From: Gammaproteobacteria bacterium
Lineage (GTDB): Bacteria > Pseudomonadota > Gammaproteobacteria > DSM-16500
Assembly (NCBI GenBank): GCA_013287025.1
Contig: JABDEN010000012.1
Coordinates: forward strand, 1-39,782
Length of the DNA: 39,782 nucleotides
Direction of reading: 5' to 3'
Numbering within the stretch: the first letter of the stretch is position 1; every line of letters starts with the position of its first letter. A program made the translations under genes and the position numbers. The notes beneath the pieces are model-generated. The model was not told where the DNA came from. It searched no databases and saw nothing but the letters and a program-made list of their open reading frames with translations. Below are positions 7,861 to 15,962 of the stretch, one piece after another.

Positions 7861-8833
7861 ATACATTTATAAAATTATCGAACGTTTGCGTGATGGTAAT
7901 TATCATGACGGCAACACGATTGGTACCGAACTTGCGATTACTCGCACCATGGTTTGGAAAATCATGAAAAAAATGATGCAATATGCAATTCCAATTGATT
8001 CGATTAAAGGAAAGGGATATGCCTTACGAGAACCTTTTTCATTATTGGATGAAAGCAAAATTAAAACCGATATTCCATTGCATATTTTAGAAACCATCGA
8101 TTCTACCAATAATTATTTAAAAAAATTTCGAAATTCAAAAACCCCAGTTATCTGCTTAAGTGAGCATCAATCCAAAGGAAAAGGCCGATTAAATCGTGAA
8201 TGGCACTCTCCCTATGGTCAAAATATTTATTTTTCTTGTCTTTATCCTTTTCAAAAAGATGTCAGTGAACTTGCAGGTTTAAGTTTGTTGGTAAGTCTCG
8301 CTGTGGTGAAAACGTTACAAAAATTTGGTGTATCGGATTTACTTACCGTTAAATGGTCGAACGATGTCATGTTTGACCAAAAAAAATTGTCCGGCAATTT
8401 GATTGAAGTATTTGCTGAAACGCATGATGTGTGTGATGCAATCATAGGAATTGGCATCAATATTAATATGTTGAATGATGCGAATGCTATTACGCAAGAA
8501 TGGACTTCTTTGCGTGAAATTTTAGGGAAATATGTGGATAGAAATATCATATGTACCGAACTTATAACGACCTTAATGGATTATTTAGCGCGTTTTAATC
8601 AAAGTGGCTTTGAAGTTTTTTTAGAAGAATGGAATAAAGTTGATGGTTTGCGTCATCAATTTATTCGTTTACTCAATATCAATCAAGAAGTGACAGGGAA
8701 AGTCATCGGCGTCAATCGCTATGGATATTTATTATTAGAATTACCAACAGGTGAGGTTAAAGCGTTTTCTTCGGGGCAGACGTCGATTGTTAAGCGTCGT
8801 CCCGCGATTTATTCGCGGGATCCAGAGGGCTAA
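7844..8833 (+). CDS. birA: Bifunctional biotin-protein ligase / biotin operon repressor BirA
   Basis: Activates biotin to biotinyl-5'-AMP and attaches it to acceptor proteins; as a dimer it represses biotin genes. 329 residues from the ATG at 7844; a TTG at 7820 in the same frame is less likely. Residues 1-60 form a winged helix (YIYKIIERLRDGNYHDG ... TRTMVWKIMKKM), then the catalytic domain with SKGKGRLNREWHSPYGQNI and KWSNDVMF, and a C-terminal SH3-like part. The presence of the helix-turn-helix agrees with a BirA-like operator in the bioB/bioA gap. The last 12 residues (RRPAIYSRDPEG) and the stop are encoded by a palindromic repeat that starts at 8795. Confidence 0.93.
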   Translation: MKKTNKYIYKIIERLRDGNYHDGNTIGTELAITRTMVWKIMKKMMQYAIPIDSIKGKGYALREPFSLLDESKIKTDIPLHILETIDSTNNYLKKFRNSKTPVICLSEHQSKGKGRLNREWHSPYGQNIYFSCLYPFQKDVSELAGLSLLVSLAVVKTLQKFGVSDLLTVKWSNDVMFDQKKLSGNLIEVFAETHDVCDAIIGIGININMLNDANAITQEWTSLREILGKYVDRNIICTELITTLMDYLARFNQSGFEVFLEEWNKVDGLRHQFIRLLNINQEVTGKVIGVNRYGYLLLELPTGEVKAFSSGQTSIVKRRPAIYSRDPEG

Positions 8834-8882
8834 AAAAATAATCGACTGTCTCTGGATCGCGCGGACGAGCCGCGGGACGACG
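8795..8882. repeat. Palindromic repeat, CGTCGTCCCGCG family, copy 1 (inside the birA 3' end)
   Basis: Bounded by CGTCGTCCCGCG (8795-8806) and CGCGGGACGACG (8871-8882). The left arm is itself a hairpin (CCCGCGA...TCGCGGG). The right inner arm has diverged (GGATCGCGCGG). The left half supplies the last codons of birA and the whole element separates the convergent birA and NOX-like genes, where it could act as a bidirectional transcription barrier. Confidence 0.85.
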
Positions 8883-8886
8883 TATA

Positions 8887-10644
8887 TCAAAACGACTCTT
8901 TATAAAGTTTTATCCCATGATTAGCCGCCGAATTTGTCACAATCGTTGTGAGCGGTTCTCCCGCACATACGGCTGCACTGTTAAATACGGTATTTGAAAA
9001 AATCTGGTCAATGTTCATGCGACGCGTGTAAATATTGATATCTAAACTTTTACGCTGTTCTCTCACTGAAAATAAACCTGTCGCATTTAAGCCAGGATAA
9101 TTGTGCGCTGGTGTTTCCATTAACTGAGGGGGAGATGGCGTTTTTTTATCTGGTGCCTCATTTTTTCTTTCATACATTTGTACTTGCCCATTCTGATTTG
9201 TGGTTCGCGCAGTTTCATCCACTAAATCCGGATCATTAATATTTAGGAAAAAATCATCATCTAATGATTCTAACAACATGGCACTTTCATCTTGTTTTGC
9301 TGGTGCTTTTATTTCTGGTTTTGGCGGAGACTTTTCTTTTTCTTCAGGGAAAATAAAATTTAAATGTTTGACATGCTTCATTTTGGAGAGTTCATTTCGA
9401 ATGTCACTAATTTTTTGTTGCGAAATATAAATATTCACCGATTCAATGAAATTAATACGACTAATATTAGGATGATTTAACGCCTTTATCCATAAAAAAA
9501 CTTCTTCAATTTTTGCAAGAGCAATATCTAAAGATAAAATAGGTGAAGTTTGTTGACGCTCTACCAACCAAAATACATAAGCTAAAAATGGTGTCATACC
9601 AATACCCGCGGTGACAATGGCCATTTGCGAATGTTTATAAAAACTATTCAGTGGAGAACCATAGGGTCCCCATAACGTTGCGGGAATATCTTTTTGTTTG
9701 GCAATCGCTCCAAGTCCTGTTGTCCACTGACCGAGTTGTTTAATCGCCAAATAAATTTCATGTCTTCTTTTATCAATCGTGACAATGGTAAATGGATGTG
9801 GTGCTTCTAATAGGCGATTTAAATTAGGATATGTGACGGTTAATTCAACATATTGACCAGGTAAATAATCATGTAAATTCAGATGAGGAGGTATGGTTAA
9901 TCGCAATAAAAGATAATTTGTATTATTAATTCGACTGATATTTTTTAATGTGACCGCATGTTGGTAAGAATAATATTGATAAAAACGATCGAGCAGCCAT
10001 ACCCCACCGATTGCGCCTGCATAAGGTAATAATCGAAAATCAGTGGTATGTACGCCAAATAAAGTAATAAATGCGACAGCGCCAAGTTGATGAGGTATTT
10101 TGACTCTTAAGCCGAAACTAAAGTTTGAACGAGGTTTTAGCCAGTGAATCAAATAAACACCGCCTAAAGGTAAACCTAAACAAGCAAGCATTGCGATACC
10201 TGTAATTCCAGGTTGTTTTATATAATTTTCTTTATTATAAAAATAATGGGCAACGGAATGCGCGATACTTAAACCAGTAATAACAAATGCAATTAATTTA
10301 TGCGATAAAATACGATTGTTCATGCCAAGATATTCGCCAATCCCTGATCGTTGTAATCGCGACGCTGCAGCCACTAACGTGGGTAGTATGATGGCAGGTA
10401 CTGCCACTCGGAGCATTGCGCCATTCGCTCTTGCAACAATATATGAAATGTTATCTGTAGATTCATCTACATTCATAATGGTTGAAGCACCAAGATAGCT
10501 CGTCGCTCCTAAAAAAGCCATCACTTGCAAAGACCAGCTTTTATTATGGCTTATCGGGATAAGCATTTTATATTTAATGTATTTAAAACTAGAAAAAATA
10601 TATTGATTGATACGAGTAAAACACGATTGACGTCGAGTATCCAT
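8887..10644 (-). CDS. NOX-like ferric-reductase/NADPH-oxidase family flavocytochrome
   Basis: A 585-residue membrane oxidoreductase. The N-terminal half has about six membrane helices with two pairs of putative haem ligands spaced 14 residues apart, His115/His129 and His185/His199, as in NADPH oxidases and ferric reductases. An FAD-binding domain follows (GQYVELTV, HPFTIV at 283-288), then an NADPH-binding domain (GPYGSP, TAGIGMTPF at 346-353). The C-terminus VCAGEP ... GIKLYKESF resembles the NOX ending, including the final Phe. Between about 432 and 525 is a Pro/Lys/Asp-rich, probably disordered insertion. It would move electrons from NADPH across the membrane to oxygen or ferric iron; which one cannot be told. 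Confidence 0.8.
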   Translation of the reverse strand: MDTRRQSCFTRINQYIFSSFKYIKYKMLIPISHNKSWSLQVMAFLGATSYLGASTIMNVDESTDNISYIVARANGAMLRVAVPAIILPTLVAAASRLQRSGIGEYLGMNNRILSHKLIAFVITGLSIAHSVAHYFYNKENYIKQPGITGIAMLACLGLPLGGVYLIHWLKPRSNFSFGLRVKIPHQLGAVAFITLFGVHTTDFRLLPYAGAIGGVWLLDRFYQYYSYQHAVTLKNISRINNTNYLLLRLTIPPHLNLHDYLPGQYVELTVTYPNLNRLLEAPHPFTIVTIDKRRHEIYLAIKQLGQWTTGLGAIAKQKDIPATLWGPYGSPLNSFYKHSQMAIVTAGIGMTPFLAYVFWLVERQQTSPILSLDIALAKIEEVFLWIKALNHPNISRINFIESVNIYISQQKISDIRNELSKMKHVKHLNFIFPEEKEKSPPKPEIKAPAKQDESAMLLESLDDDFFLNINDPDLVDETARTTNQNGQVQMYERKNEAPDKKTPSPPQLMETPAHNYPGLNATGLFSVREQRKSLDINIYTRRMNIDQIFSNTVFNSAAVCAGEPLTTIVTNSAANHGIKLYKESF

Positions 10645-10773
10645 AGAATGAAACCATCCTTTTCATTTTTTTATAATTGGTAATAAGTAGAAAAGCTTAA
10701 GCGAAATTAAAATAAATGCAAGCGCTGATATGAAATTTGCTGGCTTGTGTGAATATAGCCGTCTTCTCATAAT

Positions 10774-10853
10774 CGTCGTCCCGCGACTTGTTCGCGGGAT
10801 CCAGAAAATATTCGATGTCGCTTTGGATCCCGCGAACAAGTCGCGGGACGACG
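10774..10853. repeat. Palindromic repeat, CGTCGTCCCGCG family, copy 2
   Basis: Near-perfect long inverted repeat, outer arms CGTCGTCCCGCG and CGCGGGACGACG, each arm also folding on itself. It lies between the NOX-like gene start and the end of the kinase-like gene. The rest of the gap 10645-10861 holds only AT-rich sequence. Confidence 0.9.
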
Positions 10854-10861
10854 GTAATAAA

Positions 10862-12088
10862 TTACATTGAAGATCTATTTTCTGGTATTTCTATGCTTGA
10901 AGATGCAAAAAACGGATCATGAATCAACGCATGATTCATTTCCTGCAAAAATTCGCGCTCACCATTTTTTAATTTTTGAATATCAACGTCAAACCATTTG
11001 CTCCATAATTGCAATGTGGTGGTTTGATCAATATGCAATTTATAGGCGAGAATAAAGCTAATTTGAATGATCAATATTACATTTTGTGATTCAATAAAAC
11101 CTTTTTTCTTAATATATTTTTCAACATTTGCCCGCATGATCATGAGTATTGTCATGAATTCAGCATTATTTAAATGGCGTAATTTTTTCATCATATAATC
11201 ACTATATAAATATTGCAGGCATTGATGAATGTTCTCTCTGTGATGAAAATCATGGAAAAATGTATTTTTAATTTTTTCGGGCAAACTAAATCGTAAATTG
11301 TTAGTAATCATCTGACTTAATTGTTGTAAAATTACATTTTTATAGTGTAAGTTAATTTTATCTGCAATTTGTTCAATGTTATCGATGACTTTCTTAATTT
11401 CAATTGCTTTGACGTCATTATTTTTAAATTCTTCGATTGCCTTTTTTAAATGTATCATTTTATAAAGAATATTATTTATAGTTGCAGGGGTATGTTTATC
11501 TTCAAGCAAATTGAGATAATCGACTAAGTTCGTCATCATGTAATAAATTTTTTTGAGATTTTTTAACATCGATAAAAATACATCATTTGACAAATTAACT
11601 TCTGTTCCAGCAAATTTTCGTGCAATGATATTAAGATAAAAGCTTGGATTCGGTTTAAAGAATTCATAAAAATATACGTGTAATGGTTGATATAAAGGAT
11701 ACGCTTCCGTTAATGCCGATGTTAATTTGAGAAGACGAGAGTCTTTCCGTTGAAAAGTAATCCGTAAGATATCTAAAATCTGTCCTAACGCATAATAATC
11801 AAGATGTTTTTTATCGGCTTTCCGATAAAGTGAAGCATCAATATTTATTTTGTTGTTTTCAATATTACTAAATAGTTCAGGAGGAATACTATCTTTGATC
11901 TCTAATCCTTCAGGGCTAAGATTGTCATCGAGAGCTTGCGCCACCATATTGATATTGTATTTTAAGTGATAACGATCAAATGCATTTTGTGTGACAGTGA
12001 TCGTATTTAAATTAATATTTCTCAATACTAAATTTTTTTCATGTAATTTTTTTACACCTAGAAACAATTGTGCAATCAATTCATTCAA
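10862..12088 (-). CDS. Kinase-like protein, main (downstream) part of a gene split at an A9 tract
   Basis: An open frame of about 408 residues. Near its N-terminus LGVKKLHEKNLVLRNINLNTITV resembles the alpha-E helix and catalytic loop of protein kinases, with the HRD Asp replaced (LRNINLNT); PPELF and DYYALGQIL match the APE and F-helix regions. The remaining 300 residues are helical and unrecognised. There is no ATG near the start: the only initiator is a TTG at 12088, and a TAA closes the frame at 12113-12115. The upstream 95-codon frame runs into this one if one A is gained at the A9 tract (12095-12103). Best read as the second part of one protein of about 505 residues made by slippage, or as a recent frameshift. 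Confidence 0.65.
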   Translation of the reverse strand: MNELIAQLFLGVKKLHEKNLVLRNINLNTITVTQNAFDRYHLKYNINMVAQALDDNLSPEGLEIKDSIPPELFSNIENNKINIDASLYRKADKKHLDYYALGQILDILRITFQRKDSRLLKLTSALTEAYPLYQPLHVYFYEFFKPNPSFYLNIIARKFAGTEVNLSNDVFLSMLKNLKKIYYMMTNLVDYLNLLEDKHTPATINNILYKMIHLKKAIEEFKNNDVKAIEIKKVIDNIEQIADKINLHYKNVILQQLSQMITNNLRFSLPEKIKNTFFHDFHHRENIHQCLQYLYSDYMMKKLRHLNNAEFMTILMIMRANVEKYIKKKGFIESQNVILIIQISFILAYKLHIDQTTTLQLWSKWFDVDIQKLKNGEREFLQEMNHALIHDPFFASSSIEIPENRSSM

Positions 12089-12372
12089 ATAAACTTTTTT
12101 TTTAAAGCTGGGTTACGAAAAATTTCTTGAATGAATTGAAGAAGCGTTTGTACTTTTTGATTTGATTTTGATTCTAAAGAATCGTCAAGAAATGGAGAAT
12201 AGGCATGATAATGATGAATCATTTTCATGGAAGGATGATGCTTTGATTCAAGAGGCAACGGGGTCGGGAGAGTCGTGTCTACATTTCCCCATTTATCACT
12301 TAAAAATTCATCATCAAGAAGTTTTTGTAGCGAATTAGCTGCATTTTTTAATTCTGGAAATCTTAATCTCAT
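12085..12372 (-). CDS. N-terminal part of the split kinase-like gene
   Basis: 95 codons from an ATG with a strong AAGGAG site 7 bases upstream and a TGGTATAAT extended -10 further up, so the gene looks actively expressed. The product starts MRLRFPELKNAANSLQKLLDD and is rich in His/Ser/Pro in the middle; no glycine-rich loop or ATP-binding Lys is visible. The end of this frame (LLQFIQEIFRNPALKKK) continues logically into the helix before the catalytic loop of the downstream frame. It stops 10 bases after the A9 tract and overlaps the downstream frame by 4 bases. Alternatively a short independent protein, which I consider less likely. Confidence 0.6.
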   Translation of the reverse strand: MRLRFPELKNAANSLQKLLDDEFLSDKWGNVDTTLPTPLPLESKHHPSMKMIHHYHAYSPFLDDSLESKSNQKVQTLLQFIQEIFRNPALKKKFI

Positions 12373-12434
12373 ACCAAAACTCCTTCAAAAGTCTTAGTCT
12401 TTGATAATTATCCAAAAAAATATTAATTCTTAAT

Positions 12435-12443
12435 ATTATACCA
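12435..12443 (-). promoter_or_regulatory. Extended -10 promoter of the split kinase-like gene
   Basis: On the minus strand TGGTATAAT is a perfect extended -10 element, about 60 bases before the ATG at 12372. The -35 region is only AT-rich, as is common with extended -10 promoters. Confidence 0.5.
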
Positions 12444-12461
12444 TAAAAATTTTATTTAAAT

Positions 12462-13133
12462 TTAAAACGATAAAAATTGATTAAGTTCAATTGAATTCTC
12501 GATATTACCTTCATATTCAACCAAGCCTAAAAAAGGTGCTTTAATCCATTGTTTTAAGGTTGCAATGTTTTCATCACGCGCCATCATCATGGGATCTACA
12601 CAATTTGCGATCCAACCGACGATTTCGACATTATCTTCTCGCATTGCTTCAAAGGTAAGTAAGGCATGATTGAGACAACCTAAACGTATCCCAATGATTA
12701 ATAACACTTTCAATTCTGCATTTTTGACAAAATCCGCCATCGTTTCATGATCATTTAAAGGAACACGCCAACCACCTACGCCTTCAATTAAACAAATATC
12801 AGCAGGGTATTGAATAGCATATTGAATTTTTTGTTTGATATCGTGTGCAGTGATTTCACGATTGGCATCCAGAGCTGCAATATTTGGCGAAATAGCAGGC
12901 TCGAATGCAAAAGGATTAATCTGATGATAATGCAATTGTATGCTCGATGCTTGTTGCAATATTAAAGCATCAGCATTTTGTAATTGTCCATTTTTACGAT
13001 GACAACCTGTAGCCACGGGTTTTAAACCGAGCGTTGAGTAACGATTTTTTTTGAAAGTATTTAATATTCCTGCAGTAACATAAGTTTTTCCAATATCCGT
13101 ATCCGTTCCTGCAACAAATAATTTAATTGACAT
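12462..13133 (-). CDS. bioD: Dethiobiotin synthetase
   Basis: ATP-dependent carboxylase that closes the ureido ring of dethiobiotin from 7,8-diaminopelargonate and CO2. 223 residues, normal length. The modified P-loop GTDTDIGKTYV is at residues 9-19, the substrate-binding KPVATGCH near 38 and the IEGVGGWRVPL motif near 115. Last gene of the bioB-bioF-bioC-bioD operon; it overlaps bioC by 11 bases. Confidence 0.96.
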   Translation of the reverse strand: MSIKLFVAGTDTDIGKTYVTAGILNTFKKNRYSTLGLKPVATGCHRKNGQLQNADALILQQASSIQLHYHQINPFAFEPAISPNIAALDANREITAHDIKQKIQYAIQYPADICLIEGVGGWRVPLNDHETMADFVKNAELKVLLIIGIRLGCLNHALLTFEAMREDNVEIVGWIANCVDPMMMARDENIATLKQWIKAPFLGLVEYEGNIENSIELNQFLSF

Positions 13134-13845
13134 AAGAAGACTCTAAAACAAAATAACCAATATGGTACGTTAAGGTAGTCGAATCATGAGATGGATTCAA
13201 CAATAATTTTTTTAAAAAAGGATTACATTGTAATCCAGAAAAATTTTGAGAAACATAATTTGCGCCCGTTTTTTTAATAGATTGTAATGCTGTTAACATG
13301 GACGGAAATGTTAAAATGATATTTTCTGTTTCATGATGTAATACTTTAAATTGATTTATTATCGTATTTTTCTCTACAAATTGCTGTACTCGTACATGGG
13401 GTTTTAATTCAATAAAAGTTCCTTGCATTGGAATAGAAAAAACGAGCTTGCCGTTTTTTTTCAACAATGAAAGTAATCTTTTTATCGTCAAGAAAATATT
13501 TTCACTCCAATGTAGCGACATGTTGGAATAAATGAGATCGAATGTCATATTTGGTTCAAAGGTATCAAAATGACTTTCTATAAATTGAATATTGAATGGT
13601 TGTAATCTTTTTTTGGCAATGCTTAATGAATTTTCTGAAATGTCTAAGGCATGAAAAGTGTGATAAGTTAAATGTGTGGCTAATACTTTTGTCATTAAGC
13701 CAGTTCCACAACCGATATCGATAATATTTTCGTGTGAAAAAGCATTTTCTCGAATGAGTGAAAATAATTTATTTCCAGTGGATTCTTGCAAAATAGCATT
13801 GTCGTCATAGGAACTTGCCGCTTTGTTGAAATATTTTTTTAGCAT
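13123..13845 (-). CDS. bioC: Malonyl-ACP O-methyltransferase
   Basis: SAM-dependent methyltransferase (240 residues) that caps malonyl-ACP as its methyl ester to start pimeloyl synthesis on the fatty-acid machinery. Motif I is IDIGCGTGLMTKVLA near residue 42, acidic motif II HALDIS near 65, and the BioC-typical SNMSLHWSENI is near 110. The N-terminal FNKAASSYDDNAILQ matches BioC. No bioH or other pimeloyl-ester esterase lies in this window, so the demethylating step must be encoded elsewhere. It overlaps bioF by 7 bases. Confidence 0.93.
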   Translation of the reverse strand: MLKKYFNKAASSYDDNAILQESTGNKLFSLIRENAFSHENIIDIGCGTGLMTKVLATHLTYHTFHALDISENSLSIAKKRLQPFNIQFIESHFDTFEPNMTFDLIYSNMSLHWSENIFLTIKRLLSLLKKNGKLVFSIPMQGTFIELKPHVRVQQFVEKNTIINQFKVLHHETENIILTFPSMLTALQSIKKTGANYVSQNFSGLQCNPFLKKLLLNPSHDSTTLTYHIGYFVLESSYVN

Positions 13846-14948
13846 GTTATCAATGCATCTAATAGTCGCAATATATTTTCTTCAGTATGCGCGTAGTTTA
13901 GTGAGATTTTGATTCGTGCGGTTGGCACCGTCGGCGGACGAATACAAGAAACAAGAAAACCTTTTTGTAATAATTCTTGCTGCACAGTTAATGCTTTTTG
14001 ATTCGAGCTAATTGAAATGCATTTAATGGGTGTTTCGGACGTGGAACTAATAGATAAATGCCGCGCTGTTGCCTCGCGTATAAAAAATTGAATAAGATGT
14101 TTTAGTTTTTCTATGCGATCATTTTCATCCTGCAAAATTTGTAAAGATGCAAGAGTTGCGGCTGCAATTGCTGGCGGAAGCGCAGTCGTATAACAATAAG
14201 TTCGCGCGAATTGTATCAGCGATTCGATCACTTCATTTTTTGAAAGCACAATGGCCCCCATACTACCAAATGCTTTGCCGAGAGGAATGGATAGGCAATC
14301 GAGATTTTTTATATTATCCGTAAAACCAATGCCATGCGCATGATCGACAATAGAAAATGCGCGATATTTTAAGGCTAATTCTCGAAACAAGGTAATATCT
14401 GTAATATCACCTTCCATGCTGAATACACTTTCTGTAACCAAAAATAAAGGGTGATCCGTATATTTTTGTAATAATGTTTCGGCGTGATTAAAGTCTTGAT
14501 GACGAAACCGACGCATGGCACCTTTCGCTAATTGCATGCCATCAATGAGTGACGCATGGGAATATTTATCAGCGATAAAAATACTATTGAGCGGTGCCAA
14601 AGCAGTAAAAATACCTAAGTTGGCGTGATAACCGGAGTTAAAAAGCAACGCCTTTTCATAACCAAAATATTCCGCGAAGGCTTCTTCTAATTGATAATGT
14701 GGTTTGAAATATCCCGAAATTAATTGCGAAGAGCCACTCCCTAAACCATATTCTGATGCGCCTTTCATGAAAGCATCTTTGACTTTTGGATGCGTACTTA
14801 AATTAAAGTAATCGTTGCTGCTAAAATTAATAACGAGTTTGCCATTGACGCGCGCGGAAGCATTTTCTCGTTCATCCATTCGTAGACGAGTACGCTTCCT
14901 TGTTGCGAGTTCATACTGCTGTAGGCGATTGCGTAGATTCTGCAACAT
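13839..14948 (-). CDS. bioF: 8-amino-7-oxononanoate synthase
   Basis: PLP enzyme (369 residues) that condenses pimeloyl-ACP/CoA with alanine. Diagnostic stretches are [14 protein letters not shown] near 40, [11 protein letters not shown] near 70, DHAHGIGF near 198 and the PLP-lysine loop [10 protein letters not shown] near 224; the C-terminal [15 protein letters not shown] is also typical. The usual DDAHG is DHAHG here. The start overlaps the end of bioB by 38 bases, a large overlap that still fits the family N-terminus well. Confidence 0.95.
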   Translation of the reverse strand: MLQNLRNRLQQYELATRKRTRLRMDERENASARVNGKLVINFSSNDYFNLSTHPKVKDAFMKGASEYGLGSGSSQLISGYFKPHYQLEEAFAEYFGYEKALLFNSGYHANLGIFTALAPLNSIFIADKYSHASLIDGMQLAKGAMRRFRHQDFNHAETLLQKYTDHPLFLVTESVFSMEGDITDITLFRELALKYRAFSIVDHAHGIGFTDNIKNLDCLSIPLGKAFGSMGAIVLSKNEVIESLIQFARTYCYTTALPPAIAAATLASLQILQDENDRIEKLKHLIQFFIREATARHLSISSTSETPIKCISISSNQKALTVQQELLQKGFLVSCIRPPTVPTARIKISLNYAHTEENILRLLDALITC

Positions 14949-15876
14949 AAGTTTGCGTTTTAATACCTAATTTTTGTAATAAAATGGCATCCGCTTCATT
15001 TTTTGGATTGGGTGTCGTTAATAAAACTTCACCTGAAAAAATAGAATTAGCACCTGCCATAAAACATAATGCATGCATCTCTTCAGACATCGTGTCACGA
15101 CCTGCGGATAAACGCACATAGGATGTTGGCATCATGATGCGCGCGACCGCAATCATGCGGATGAATTCTATATTGTCTATTTGCGGAGTTTTCTCAAGTG
15201 GCGTACCTTTAATCGGTAACAGTCGATTGATGGGAACGCTTAACGGCGGTTCAGGTAAATTAGCCAACTGCAAAAGTAAATTGATGCGGTCTTCGCGCGT
15301 TTCACCCATACCAATAATGCCGCCGCAACAGGCATTAATCCCAGCATTTCTGACATTTTCTAACGTTTGTAAACGATCTTCGTAAGTGCGCGTCGTAATA
15401 ATTTTTTTATAAAATTCAGGCGAGCTATCTAAGTTATGATTATAAAAATCTAATCCTGCTTCTTTTAAGTCTTTAGTTTCTTGTTCATTCAGCATGCCTA
15501 AGGTCACACAAGTTTCGAGACCTAAGTCTTTGACGGCGCGAATCATTTTTAATACTTTTGGGAATTCTTTTTTTGGGGGACTGCGCCATGCGGCACCCAT
15601 ACAAAAACGGGTTGAGCCATTTTTTTTGGCCTCCATTGCGGCGTTCAACACTTTATCGACGTCGTATAAGCTCTCTTTTTCGACCCCGGTTTCATAATGC
15701 GCGCTTTGAGGACAATAAGCGCAATCTTCAGGGCAAGTGCCCGTTTTAATACTTAAAAGCGTACTTAATTGCACTTCATTGGGTTTAAAATGTTGTCGGT
15801 GAATCGTTTGTGCTTTAAATAAAAGGTCTAAAAAAGGCGTATCAAATAAAGCAGCGACATCGGTATAAGTCCACAT
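14911..15876 (-). CDS. bioB: Biotin synthase (radical SAM)
   Basis: Inserts sulfur into dethiobiotin. Radical-SAM cluster motif CPEDCAYC (CxxxCxxC) lies near residue 43-50, followed by the typical CGGIIGMGE region and the Arg-containing [13 protein letters not shown] stretch that contacts the [2Fe-2S] cluster. The ATG at 15876 ([11 protein letters not shown]) gives 321 residues, in line with the family. An upstream in-frame start at 15942 would put the N-terminus across the promoter and operator and is rejected. First gene of the biotin operon. Confidence 0.95.
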   Translation of the reverse strand: MWTYTDVAALFDTPFLDLLFKAQTIHRQHFKPNEVQLSTLLSIKTGTCPEDCAYCPQSAHYETGVEKESLYDVDKVLNAAMEAKKNGSTRFCMGAAWRSPPKKEFPKVLKMIRAVKDLGLETCVTLGMLNEQETKDLKEAGLDFYNHNLDSSPEFYKKIITTRTYEDRLQTLENVRNAGINACCGGIIGMGETREDRINLLLQLANLPEPPLSVPINRLLPIKGTPLEKTPQIDNIEFIRMIAVARIMMPTSYVRLSAGRDTMSEEMHALCFMAGANSIFSGEVLLTTPNPKNEADAILLQKLGIKTQTYVAESTQSPTAV

Positions 15877-15906
15877 AATCCATTCTTTTTCGTTGAGATG
15901 GTGCAG

Positions 15907-15935
15907 AATATATGTTAACTTTTGCCACCAGTCAA
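15907..15935 (-). promoter_or_regulatory. Promoter of the bioB-F-C-D operon
   Basis: On the minus strand TTGACT at 15935-15930 and TATATT at 15912-15907 are separated by exactly 17 bases, near-consensus sigma-70 spacing. Transcription would start about 15900, leaving a leader of some 24 bases to the bioB ATG. A weaker plus-strand pair for bioA, TTAACT (15915-15920) and TCAAAT (15939-15944), overlaps it. Confidence 0.7.
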
Positions 15936-15960
15936 CCGTCAAATAAAAAAAGGTTTACTA
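15929..15960. promoter_or_regulatory. Probable BirA operator between bioB and bioA
   Basis: Half-sites CAGTCAACC (15929-15937) and GGTTTACTA (15952-15960) form an imperfect inverted repeat with a 14-base spacer, resembling the proteobacterial BirA site TTGTAAACC-N14/16-GGTTTACAA (7 of 9 matches in the right half, 6 of 9 in the left). It covers the -35 of the bioB promoter and the region just before the bioA start, so bound BirA would block both directions. Confidence 0.5.
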
Positions 15961-15962
15961 GT

